A stretch of 64,000 nt of DNA from Chloroflexota bacterium. Its GTDB lineage: Bacteria; Chloroflexota; Anaerolineae; UBA4142. Positions within the stretch are counted from its first letter, which is position 1. The number at the start of each line of letters is the position of its first letter. A program made the translations under genes and the position numbers. Location: NCBI GenBank assembly GCA_016219275.1, contig JACRBM010000096.1:41375-105374 (forward strand), in the 5' to 3' direction. Positions 15,285 to 23,976 of the stretch are shown here, one piece after another. The notes below the pieces were generated by a model. That model saw only the letters and a list, made by a program, of their open reading frames with translations. It had not been told where the DNA came from and ran no database searches.

Positions 15285-15794
15285 ATGTTGGACTTGAGGA
15301 ATGTCGAACGCAGTTTGTACGAGCACGTCAAGGGCTTGCTCACCGCCCCGACCGGTGGACTGCCGGTGCCGTACAACGTGTACGGCGAAGACGCCTACAC
15401 CAATTCCAGCTTTGCGCCGGTGTTTCCCTATGTCTGGATGCTGGGGTTTCGCGTTCGTCCCCGCAAGTCGCGCTTGCCGCTCATCATCGTGGATGTGGGA
15501 AACACTCGCCACTCGCCGTTCGAAATGGGCAATCGCAATGGCGCGATGGCATTCGCACAACTCAACATCTTTGCCAACACGCGCGGCGAACGCGATGACC
15601 TCGCGGCGTATCTGCTCAAGCAAGTCGAGAACGTTCCGGTGTATGACTATACCCCGGCGACGCCGACGTTTCTGTGGAACGCCGAACTGCTCGACAAACT
15701 ATCTCAACGTAACAGCATCGGCGAAGATGCTGGCAAAGAAGGCAGTCTTACCAACTGGATGACCGTCGCCTACGGTTTCCAACTCAAGGAGTAG
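15285..15794 (+). CDS. Tail terminator-like protein
   Basis: 169 residues. Starts with a helix (LRNVERSLYEHVKGLL) and has beta strands later (LPLIIVDVGN, AQLNIFANTRGERDDLA). Size, fold pattern and position just before the tail tube gene fit a tail terminator (gpU-like) protein. Confidence 0.55.
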   Translation: MLDLRNVERSLYEHVKGLLTAPTGGLPVPYNVYGEDAYTNSSFAPVFPYVWMLGFRVRPRKSRLPLIIVDVGNTRHSPFEMGNRNGAMAFAQLNIFANTRGERDDLAAYLLKQVENVPVYDYTPATPTFLWNAELLDKLSQRNSIGEDAGKEGSLTNWMTVAYGFQLKE

Positions 15795-15799
15795 ACAGA

Positions 15800-16804
15800 A
15801 TGGCATTTACCAATCCCGCCGATGTTGCGCTGCTCGCGCATCGGTTTCAACCCATCATCTTGAACACGGCGACCGCCGAAGAATTGCTGGTCAGCCGCTT
15901 GCAGAGTTACGAACCCAGCATCCGCGCGAACATGGAAACGCACGAGGAACTGGGCAACGTGGATCCCGTCGGATACACGAGTGATGCGCCCGAGTTCAGC
16001 GTCACGCTGGAAGAAAACGTTCACTCGTCCAACCTGGACTTGCTGCTCGCGGGCAAGGACGTGCAGACGATTACGGCGTGGAATTTGGCGGACTACATCA
16101 ACAACGGCGTCATCACGACCTACTTGCTCGAACGCACGAATGCGCCGGTGACGACCATCGCCGGCGAGTTGGAGTTTACCAACTGCGTCGTGTCCGATAT
16201 CGTATGGTCGTGGCGTGTGCAGCAAGCCATCACCGCGCAGTACACCTTGCTCGGTCGCTTTGGCAACCGCTACAAAGCTGCCAACGTGATCCACACCTGG
16301 CAAGCGCCGAATACGTCTGCGCCCGGCGGAATCAAGGCGAAAGACGCGCGCTTGTTCTTGGGCGGCGCGACGGCGACTGACCGTGTGTACCGCTTGCAGG
16401 CGTTCACGCTGCGCGCGTCGTTCCGCGCCCAGCAAGTTCCCGAAATTGGCTCGCGCAACCTGGCTGGCACGGTCACGAATGTGCCGCAAGTGCGACTTGA
16501 CGTTGAGTTTGCCGCCGCCGATCCGCAGCCCGACTCGACGTTCTTCAGCACCGGCGCAACCAAGTCGGACTATGCCAACCCGACGCTGCTGACGGGCAGT
16601 GCGATCCGCGTCTACGATCCCAATGCGGCGGAAGGCGCGACGGTCTTGCGCGCGTGGTCGCTCGAAAACCTGATCGTCGGCGATGCGAACCCAGTGCGCG
16701 CCCAAGTTCGCAACATGGCAACCAAGCGATACTCGCTCGTGGTCCCGAAAGTGACGACGGCGGGCAGCGCGGGGGTCAGGCTTTTCGTGGGTGACATTGT
16801 TTAA
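15800..16804 (+). CDS. Major tail tube protein
   Basis: 334 residues, beta-rich with few charged helices (ELEFTNCVVSDIVWSWRVQQ), preceded by AAGGAG. Followed by a stable hairpin and then the tail-chaperone gene with its frameshift site, the classic order tube - chaperone - tape measure. Confidence 0.7.
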   Translation: MAFTNPADVALLAHRFQPIILNTATAEELLVSRLQSYEPSIRANMETHEELGNVDPVGYTSDAPEFSVTLEENVHSSNLDLLLAGKDVQTITAWNLADYINNGVITTYLLERTNAPVTTIAGELEFTNCVVSDIVWSWRVQQAITAQYTLLGRFGNRYKAANVIHTWQAPNTSAPGGIKAKDARLFLGGATATDRVYRLQAFTLRASFRAQQVPEIGSRNLAGTVTNVPQVRLDVEFAAADPQPDSTFFSTGATKSDYANPTLLTGSAIRVYDPNAAEGATVLRAWSLENLIVGDANPVRAQVRNMATKRYSLVVPKVTTAGSAGVRLFVGDIV

Positions 16805-16810
16805 TCGTGC

Positions 16811-16847
16811 GCCGAGCGCAAGCAAAGTGATTGCGCTTGCGCTTGGC
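16811..16847 (+). other. Stable intercistronic hairpin between tail tube and chaperone genes
   Basis: GCCGAGCGCAAGC pairs perfectly with GCTTGCGCTTGGC over an 11-nt loop. It has no T-run, so it is more likely to stabilise the tube mRNA or reduce read-through than to end it completely. Confidence 0.6.
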
Positions 16848-16867
16848 GAATTCAAACGGAGGAAAAG

Positions 16868-17611
16868 ATGGTTGAGGAAAAACAGGTTATGTGGAAAGTC
16901 AGCGTGGACGATATGTTCCGCTGGGTCATTGCGGTGAATGTCCTGGGTCGTCCGTATTGGATTCGTGCGTTGTCCGATACGGACACCCAGGAACGCGACG
17001 CCTACGCGTTGCGCGTGATGGCGTTGCGCCGCAAAGCTCTGTCGACGCCGGGAACGGATGAACACTTGGTCTATATCGAAGGACTCGCCGATGAAGACGA
17101 CGACGTTCTGCGCTCGGTCGTGCTCGCGGGCGATGTGCGCGACTGGGTGCGTGAAGTTCAGCAAGTCATTCAACCCCAACTTTACCCCTTCCCCGACAAC
17201 GCGACCGACGAAGAAAAAGCCGAAACACTTGCCCGGCGCGACGCCGAACCCGAACGTATCCGCAAACTGCGTGTGGACTGGGTGAACGAACGCGCCGAGC
17301 CGCGCAAAAAGCAACTCGCCGAGTTCGATCACGCGACGTTGGTGCGGCTCGCCAAAGAACGCCAGATCGTCGCGCAGACGCGTGCGATGTACGACAAGGC
17401 GTTCATGGATTACACGATTTATCTTGCGTACTTTCGGGACGCCCAATGCACTCAGCGCGCTTTCGAATCGGTCGAACAAGTCGGACAGCAAGCCCCCTTT
17501 GCCACAGATGCGATGGCGGACCAGTACATTGAGGAAATGGAGCGCATCACGCCGGAGGACTTGCAGTATTTTTTATCGATGAACGACTCCAAGGATTCTT
17601 CATCAACCTAG
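16868..17611 (+). CDS. Tail assembly chaperone, short form (gpG-like)
   Basis: 247 residues, acidic and helical, beginning after GGAGGAAAAG. It lies between tail tube and tape measure. Near its end a slippery heptamer allows part of the ribosomes to shift into another frame, as in lambda G/GT. The unshifted product ends NDSKDSSST. Confidence 0.8.
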   Translation: MVEEKQVMWKVSVDDMFRWVIAVNVLGRPYWIRALSDTDTQERDAYALRVMALRRKALSTPGTDEHLVYIEGLADEDDDVLRSVVLAGDVRDWVREVQQVIQPQLYPFPDNATDEEKAETLARRDAEPERIRKLRVDWVNERAEPRKKQLAEFDHATLVRLAKERQIVAQTRAMYDKAFMDYTIYLAYFRDAQCTQRAFESVEQVGQQAPFATDAMADQYIEEMERITPEDLQYFLSMNDSKDSSST

Positions 17612-17835
17612 AAGGATTCCATCTTCAACTTGGCGCTGACCCGCGCCGAATTCCTTGGTGGTGGACGCACGCCTTGGCGATGTATCGCCAAGTCAAGGGC
17701 ATCCTGGAAGCGAGCGCGCTCGACCACGAGAAGATGGTTGCGCCCAAAGAGTACTGGTTCAATCAACAAGAACTCGACGCCTGGTACGAGTCGCGGCGCG
17801 ACAAGGCGGCGAGACTCCCGAACGGTGACACATGA
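16868..17835 (+). CDS. Tail assembly chaperone, -1 frameshift fusion (gpGT-like)
   Basis: Reading zero frame through TTA at 17573-17575 (236 residues) and then -1 from 17575 adds 86 residues to the TGA at 17833-17835, total about 322. The added part is well formed (GADPRRIPWWWTHALAMYRQ, PKEYWFNQQELDAWYESRR), while the -1 frame has no good start of its own. The fusion stop overlaps the tape-measure ATG (17832), as in other siphoviruses. Confidence 0.8.
17554..17575 (+). promoter_or_regulatory. Programmed -1 frameshift site with upstream Shine-Dalgarno-like stimulator
   Basis: The heptamer T TTT TTA (17569-17575) is in the correct phase (X XXY YYZ). GGAGG at 17554-17558 lies 10 nt upstream, the same spacing as the stimulator of the E. 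coli dnaX frameshift. Confidence 0.85.
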
Positions 17836-20800
17836 GCGACGAACAAGTTCAGGCACAAGGCAGCGACAGTTCGCTGAATGAAATCATCGGCATTGACGTT
17901 GCGTTAGACGCCAATGCGGGCAAGGCAGTCATCGAATTGGTGACTGCCTTGCAATCGTTAGACACCACACTGACCAACCTGGGTAGTAAGGATCTCGGTT
18001 CGTTCTCAAGTCGGTTTATTCAGCAACAAGCGGCGATGCAAGCGAGCATCCGCGCGACGAATGAGCTGCTGATTACCCAGCGCGAGTTGATGGGCGCGCA
18101 AGCGACTGCGCCCGCCGCCGCGCAAACCTTTCCCTCTGTCGCGCAACGGCTTGGACGTGATGAGGGCGGGAGCTACGCCAGCCGCTACGCTACCGTGTCC
18201 GAAGCGACGGCGATTGAAAACTCGGTGCGCGCGCGCCTGTCGCGGAGTACCGGCGAGTCGTACACTCCTTCGCCAATCACGAGTATTCGCAATGGAGTTG
18301 TGTACGAGAATGTGCCATTTCAACCGCGCTCGGTCTATCCGACGGGCAAGATCGTTCCTGGGTATGGACCTGGGACGATGGATGTTGAAGGCGCTGCCGA
18401 ACTCGAACGCCACAATGCGCGGAAAGCCAAGCGTATCGCCGCGGCTGAACTTAAAGCCAAGCAAGTTGATCTTGGCGCGATCCCGCCCGGTGCGATCAAG
18501 TTCGAAAGCTATGAGCAATGGGACTCACTACGCACGCCCTACTTCAAACGCAACATCGAGGGTGCGGACTATCTCATTCCCGAACCCGTTGAAACGCCCA
18601 AACCCAAGAAAATTCGCGGAGCGGAAGCGAAGGCGCGCTCCGCTCGCCGCGTCGTCGAGGACAGCGACCTGGGTGACGTGGTAGGTTCGTCGGTCGGACC
18701 GTTGGACCTTGCCGCGCGCGAACGCGCTGGTAGAGTCGGACTGCCCGGTGTTGACTTGTCGGGCAAACACGTCGTCGTTCCGCACCGCACACAAGAACTC
18801 AGGTCAGCGCCCGAAGCCGAATCGAGTGAAGCAAAACCGCGTCGCAAACGCCGAACCAAAGCGGAGATGCAAGCGACAGAAGAAAGACTGAAGCAACAAA
18901 TCCGCGACGAGTCAGCGGCATTTGTTGAGTCAGCCGAACGTCTATATCCCGACGTTGAAATCCAGGACATTGGCGGATTCCAAGTTCCGGTTCGCAAGGC
19001 AAATAACGCGGCGCGAAATCTTGTGACTGACAGCGGCAGAGTGTTGCCTATTCCAACTGCGCCGCCCAGCCCATCGCCGAACATTCCGCCGGCGCAGCCA
19101 CACGTCGCGCCGAACATTCCGAACGCACTTGGTCCGTCGTCAATCCCAATGAGCGTACCGTCATGGTCGCAGACCGCGACGACTCGGCGCGCAACGCAAC
19201 CGGCGACACCGCCATCGGTTCCGCCAACTCAGCCGCCCCCTCCGTTGACTCCTGGGAACAACACGCCGCAAGGCGCGTTTTCCCAACTGCCCTCGCCGCC
19301 GCTCGTTGACCGCATGTTGGCGTACAAGCATGGCGTCATGCGTTCGAGCGCCGATTTCCAGGCAATGAATCCTGAAACTCAAGATCAGTTGATTCAAAGC
19401 GTATTGTCTGGCTATGGGCACGAAGGGGTATTCCGGGCGAACAAGTGGATGCCAAGATCGTGGCAACTCAGCCAAGCCGAGCAAGATATTTTGCTCGAGT
19501 CGCCGATTGAAAGAACATTCCGACAACACGCCAATCCAAACACAGGCGTGCTCAATACGGATGCGTTTTCGAATCAGTTGGCGCGCGAGCGACTGGGATT
19601 CACTGTGCAAAACTGGCAGCGCGCGCAAACGATGCGTCCCGACTGGGCAAAAGAGCAGGCACGCCAAGCCTTGCTCGCCGTGCCCGAAGAAGAAGTGGTC
19701 AAGGCATTCACGAACGGCACGATGACTGCCGCGCAGATGACGCAGTTGTTGAACGACAAAGCCACTGCCGCGTCGCGCACGATGTCGGGTTGGCAGCGGG
19801 TCTTCAATGGACTTGAGTTTTCAATGGTGCGTTCCATCATGGTGATGGGCGTCATGTGGGGCACTATTCAAACTGGGGGACAAGCGGTTGCCGCGCTGAC
19901 GGACAATTTTCTCAAGCTCGACAAAGCATCGTCGCAAGCGGCGTATGCGTCGGGTCGCTCCATCGGCGAGATGCGCGGACAGGCGCTTGACGCGATGATC
20001 ACTGGCGCGAAGTACGGGCAAGGTCCGACCGAAGCGATCAATGCGTTCACCCAAGCCTCGCGCTACACCAAAGATACGAGCGATCAGCAAAGATTGGTGG
20101 ATACCAGCGCAAAGATGGCGGTGATGACGGGCGGCGATCAAGCCAAGATGATGAAAGACCTCATCACGATCACGCGCCAGTGGAATTTGTCGACCGCCGA
20201 AACGACGCGCGTGCTCGATGTGTCCGCTGCTGCCGTCAAGAACACCAATGCGAATCTCGGCGACTTTGTTGAATCGATGGCGCAAGGCGCAATCGTCGGC
20301 AAGGAAATGGGCTGGTCGCTTGAGCAAACCGCTGGGATGTACGCGGGCTTTTTGCAGATGAGCGGCAAGGGCGCGGGTGAAGCGACGACGTTCTTTGAAC
20401 GCTTGACGACGATCGGTTCGCGTCCGACGGACTTGAAACAACTGAATGACATCGGCGTCTACACGCGCGATCAGAACGGTGAACTGCTGCGTTCGTCGCA
20501 GATCCTTGACCAGCTTGCGGCAAAGTGGAGCAGGCTGTCGGATACCCAAAAGCGCATGGCGTCGGACTCGATGGCAGGGCAGCGCCAACTCGACAATTTC
20601 TTGGTGCTCATCAACAACTATGCCAAGTTGACGGACTATCAAAAAGAATTCGCCAACTCTGCCGGCGAAGGCGAACGCGCGGTCACGACCATGATGAGCA
20701 ACATCAGCGATCAAGCGGGTCGCGTGTTCCCGGCTATCGGTGCGCTGGTGACGGCGGCGCTGACGCCTGATAGCGAAACAATGGCGTGGTGGACGAATTG

Positions 20801-23492
20801 GCTCAGGGGGATTGCCGACTCTGCCGGCGCACTGGCGGCGGTCAGCTCCAAGAAGGGAAGTTCGCCGGGACTCAAGTACGCCATGGACCAGGGTGCGGGC
20901 TTTGACGTTGCAGTATACGAAGCACTGGGATGGAATGATTCAGCAGACGCGCGACTCCGCGAAGCCATCGCCACAGCCAGCAAGATTGATAATAGCAAGT
21001 ATCGCGGTTATGGCGCTGAACGCGCACTGCGCCTGGAAGACGCCGAAAAAGAGTTGCGCTTGGACCCGACTTCGGTTGGCATGTCGGAATCTGAAATCAT
21101 TCGAGAGATTGAAGGGCGAGCCGCGACCCTGGGTTGGCAGAAAAAGGATCTCCGTTCTACCAGCCAGCTGTGGAATTCGATTATTGGCGCTGGCTATCGT
21201 GCGCCCGAAGATGGCGCGGCGGCGATCAATGGTGCGCCCGGCACATCGCGCCCGTCGGGTTTTGAGCCGACTGCGTTCAAGTTCGGCAATCTCGACATCA
21301 CCAAGTACACGCGCGCCGAAGTGGACTCGCTTTCTCAGATGTCGGAAAACTTGAGCAAACAGTATCTTGCCGCGATTGCGCCGCTCGACAAGAACGGTGA
21401 GTACGCCAAAAAGATCAAGGAAGAATGGGCGAACACGGCAGTCGTACTGCGTCTGGTCAATGGCGAATTGATGACGTTGACCGGACCCGCCGCCGCATTC
21501 CTGGGTCAGACCGAGAAGATCAAAGAGAATCTTCAGCGACCGAACATCCAAACAATGCCGGAGCTGAACAAGCAAACCGCGCCCAAGCTGCAAGGTTATC
21601 TCAAACAATACGAAGGACTGTTGACGAATCTCGGCGTCAAGCAAACTCCGCAAGACTATCTGATGTTCGGACAGGGCGGGCAACTTTACAAGTACTTTAC
21701 GTCGTCCGAAGCGATGACCTTGGCGATGGAGTTGTTGCGCGAGGAAATCAAAAAGAACACTGACGAGCAAGGCAAGCTGCGCGGGCATTACAACATCCCG
21801 ACCGCGTTTGGCTACAAGCCGCCGACGCCGTGGGAATACTACGACAAGACGGGCGCGCGCGACATGGGTCCCGTCAACTATCCTTGGCTATTCAAAGATG
21901 GTCCGACCGACAAGGACGGCAAGCCGTTGATCGGGTCGGTGCCAAGTGGGATCACAAACACGTATGCCACCACATTCGGCGCATCGGTGGACCGGTTCGA
22001 CGTGGCAGTGACTCGCTTGCTAACTGGGGCTAGTCCCGACGGCAGCAAAAGCGGGAGCGCGTCGGCGCTCCAAACCTGGGCGCGCGGCGAGAATAACGTT
22101 TCCCCGGCGAGTTCGCCGGCGGGCGCGCTGCGCGGCGCATCGGCGCTGCAAGCCCGGGCGCGCGAGGAAAGTCAAGTTGATGGCGCTCCGTACAACGGAC
22201 GCGGAACTTACGCACCTGGCTTTGGCTTTACCGATTTTGCGCCAACTCAATCGCGTGGAGTTGACCTTCAAGACGAATTCCGCGATGACATTTTCTCGAA
22301 ATACAACTTTACCAATCAGTCGAGAAGTGTTTTGGCAAGTGTGCCGCTCTATCTGAATGACAAAGATAGCCGCGAAGGATACACGGAATATCGTGAACGC
22401 GACGACGGCAAAGTCGAAGACATCGCGGTCGTCCTGCAATCTGCCAAGGTTGGGCAGTTCCGCGATACGTCCGTGCATGAATTTGCTCATGCCTGGTTCT
22501 TTACGATGGACAAGGCGATGCGCGACCAATTTGTATCGGCTGCGCGTGATGCGACCAAATCGTCTACCCCCGAACTCGCCAAGCTCATCTCTGGGACGAA
22601 GGACGAAGAACTGTATGCGACCATCGCATCATTCATCATGGGTGACACCAGCAAGTTGCCAGCCAGCTTGCAGGGCTATTACAGCGGAATGTTTGGCGGA
22701 CTTGGACCAATGTCCGGCGTTGCGATGTCCACGCCGACTGGGGCGCGCGGCGCGCCATCCCGCAACAACCGACTCAACGTTCCCTACGCCGATCTCATTA
22801 CTGCTGCCGCGAACAAGTACGGCATTCCCCAGGAAAACCTTGCCGCGATCATCAAAGCCGAAAGCGCGTTCAAGCCCGGCGCGATCAATCGCGCGAGCGG
22901 GGCGACGGGACTAGGGCAAGTGATGCCGAGTGACACTCACATCATCCGTAACGGCGTCAACTACGATCGGATGTTCCGCGACCGACCGACGACCAAGCAA
23001 CTGCTCGACCCAGCCACGAATATCGAATGGACGGCGCGCATCTTGGCGGGCAACTGGAAACGCACCGGTTCGTGGGAAGGCGCGGCGTCGCGCTACTTTG
23101 GGATCGGACGCGACGCCCAAGGCACGACCACCTCGCAAGCGATGCGAAACTACACCAACGCGCTCGCACAGATCAACGGCGGGCGACCGATGCAAGTGCA
23201 GGGCATTCCGCAAACCAACTCGGCGCTTTCGAATATCAGTTCGTCCAATCGCATGATGGCGACGAATATGTCGGCGATGCCGCGTATGGCATCGGCGATG
23301 ACGATGATGGCAAGCATGGCGTCACAGCAAGTCTCGCTCTTGTCGCGCATCGCCGCGTCGGTGGGCAAGCCCATCGTCGTAACGGTGCAAGGCACCGGAT
23401 CGGTTAGCGCGAGTGGCGCAATCGGCAAGGGAAGCGCCGCGTCAGGCACGAGCGGAATGACTGGCGCGAATGCCGGACCGTGGAGGAAATAA
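17832..23492 (+). CDS. Tape measure protein with HExxH metalloprotease-like motif and C-terminal lytic transglycosylase
   Basis: 1886 residues. N-terminal coiled/helical region, then a Pro-rich disordered stretch (about residues 400-480). The tape-measure core follows, with hydrophobic segments near 660-700 (MVRSIMVMGVMWGTIQTGGQ) and the ATTFFERLTTIG-type repeats around 850. Late in the protein comes SVHEFAHAWFF (HExxH, His1549-His1553) with a downstream EELYATIASF that could supply the third zinc ligand. An SLT-type transglycosylase domain spans about 1650-1775, with catalytic Glu1677 in KAESAF and GATGLGQVMP. The transglycosylase probably opens host peptidoglycan during DNA entry. The ATG overlaps the frameshift-product stop. 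Confidence 0.88.
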   Translation: MSDEQVQAQGSDSSLNEIIGIDVALDANAGKAVIELVTALQSLDTTLTNLGSKDLGSFSSRFIQQQAAMQASIRATNELLITQRELMGAQATAPAAAQTFPSVAQRLGRDEGGSYASRYATVSEATAIENSVRARLSRSTGESYTPSPITSIRNGVVYENVPFQPRSVYPTGKIVPGYGPGTMDVEGAAELERHNARKAKRIAAAELKAKQVDLGAIPPGAIKFESYEQWDSLRTPYFKRNIEGADYLIPEPVETPKPKKIRGAEAKARSARRVVEDSDLGDVVGSSVGPLDLAARERAGRVGLPGVDLSGKHVVVPHRTQELRSAPEAESSEAKPRRKRRTKAEMQATEERLKQQIRDESAAFVESAERLYPDVEIQDIGGFQVPVRKANNAARNLVTDSGRVLPIPTAPPSPSPNIPPAQPHVAPNIPNALGPSSIPMSVPSWSQTATTRRATQPATPPSVPPTQPPPPLTPGNNTPQGAFSQLPSPPLVDRMLAYKHGVMRSSADFQAMNPETQDQLIQSVLSGYGHEGVFRANKWMPRSWQLSQAEQDILLESPIERTFRQHANPNTGVLNTDAFSNQLARERLGFTVQNWQRAQTMRPDWAKEQARQALLAVPEEEVVKAFTNGTMTAAQMTQLLNDKATAASRTMSGWQRVFNGLEFSMVRSIMVMGVMWGTIQTGGQAVAALTDNFLKLDKASSQAAYASGRSIGEMRGQALDAMITGAKYGQGPTEAINAFTQASRYTKDTSDQQRLVDTSAKMAVMTGGDQAKMMKDLITITRQWNLSTAETTRVLDVSAAAVKNTNANLGDFVESMAQGAIVGKEMGWSLEQTAGMYAGFLQMSGKGAGEATTFFERLTTIGSRPTDLKQLNDIGVYTRDQNGELLRSSQILDQLAAKWSRLSDTQKRMASDSMAGQRQLDNFLVLINNYAKLTDYQKEFANSAGEGERAVTTMMSNISDQAGRVFPAIGALVTAALTPDSETMAWWTNWLRGIADSAGALAAVSSKKGSSPGLKYAMDQGAGFDVAVYEALGWNDSADARLREAIATASKIDNSKYRGYGAERALRLEDAEKELRLDPTSVGMSESEIIREIEGRAATLGWQKKDLRSTSQLWNSIIGAGYRAPEDGAAAINGAPGTSRPSGFEPTAFKFGNLDITKYTRAEVDSLSQMSENLSKQYLAAIAPLDKNGEYAKKIKEEWANTAVVLRLVNGELMTLTGPAAAFLGQTEKIKENLQRPNIQTMPELNKQTAPKLQGYLKQYEGLLTNLGVKQTPQDYLMFGQGGQLYKYFTSSEAMTLAMELLREEIKKNTDEQGKLRGHYNIPTAFGYKPPTPWEYYDKTGARDMGPVNYPWLFKDGPTDKDGKPLIGSVPSGITNTYATTFGASVDRFDVAVTRLLTGASPDGSKSGSASALQTWARGENNVSPASSPAGALRGASALQARAREESQVDGAPYNGRGTYAPGFGFTDFAPTQSRGVDLQDEFRDDIFSKYNFTNQSRSVLASVPLYLNDKDSREGYTEYRERDDGKVEDIAVVLQSAKVGQFRDTSVHEFAHAWFFTMDKAMRDQFVSAARDATKSSTPELAKLISGTKDEELYATIASFIMGDTSKLPASLQGYYSGMFGGLGPMSGVAMSTPTGARGAPSRNNRLNVPYADLITAAANKYGIPQENLAAIIKAESAFKPGAINRASGATGLGQVMPSDTHIIRNGVNYDRMFRDRPTTKQLLDPATNIEWTARILAGNWKRTGSWEGAASRYFGIGRDAQGTTTSQAMRNYTNALAQINGGRPMQVQGIPQTNSALSNISSSNRMMATNMSAMPRMASAMTMMASMASQQVSLLSRIAASVGKPIVVTVQGTGSVSASGAIGKGSAASGTSGMTGANAGPWRK

Positions 23493-23854
23493 TGAGCAAG
23501 TGGACTATCGGCGGAAACACGTTCGACTTGAATCCCAAGTCCGACTCGGGTTGGCGGTATCCGCCGGTGCGAAGCAAGCTCCAACCCATCGGCGCGAATC
23601 GCTCGATCATTCAGCATCACGGCTTTGAGTCGGGCACACGGACAATCGAAGGACTGACCAAGAGCAAGGCGCTGCGCGACGCCTTGCTCAACTTGCACCT
23701 GTCGGGCAATCCCTTTACATGCACCGACCAGGACGGCGCATCGTTCTCGGCGCTGTTTGCCGAGACGCCCGAATTCCCCGTCCACATTGATACGAGCAAC
23801 CCGGCGAACCTTTTCCAGTCCTACGATTTCAAGCTGACGCTCATCAAGGCGTAA
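23492..23854 (+). CDS. Tail protein (distal tail-like, small)
   Basis: 120 residues, ATG overlapping the tape-measure TAA, preceded by GGAGGAA. Beta-rich (RKLQP..., QSYDFKLTLIKA). Located between tape measure and tail hub, the usual place of a distal tail or tail-tip adaptor protein. Confidence 0.55.
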   Translation: MSKWTIGGNTFDLNPKSDSGWRYPPVRSKLQPIGANRSIIQHHGFESGTRTIEGLTKSKALRDALLNLHLSGNPFTCTDQDGASFSALFAETPEFPVHIDTSNPANLFQSYDFKLTLIKA

Positions 23855-23921
23855 GCGCAATTTTTGCGCTCGCCAGTGGTTGCAAATTGCGCTTGAACAC
23901 AATCACTGTATCATTACACTA

Positions 23922-23950
23922 TTGCAAGTTGTGTTGAAACATAATATAAT
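23922..23950 (+). promoter_or_regulatory. Promoter of the tail-tip and fibre genes
   Basis: TTGCAA (23922-23927), 17-bp spacer, TATAAT (23945-23950), 27 bp before the ATG at 23977. The 122-bp gap is AT-rich against a GC-rich background. It begins with a GCGCAA...TTGCGC palindrome also seen near 2760. Confidence 0.7.
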
Positions 23951-23976
23951 CTGTAGTGTAAATAGGGTTACTCCCC

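Noticed and set aside
15770..17491. 573-codon leftward frame across the tail tube and chaperone genes
   Set aside because: Antisense to two well-supported tail genes, no recognisable domain.
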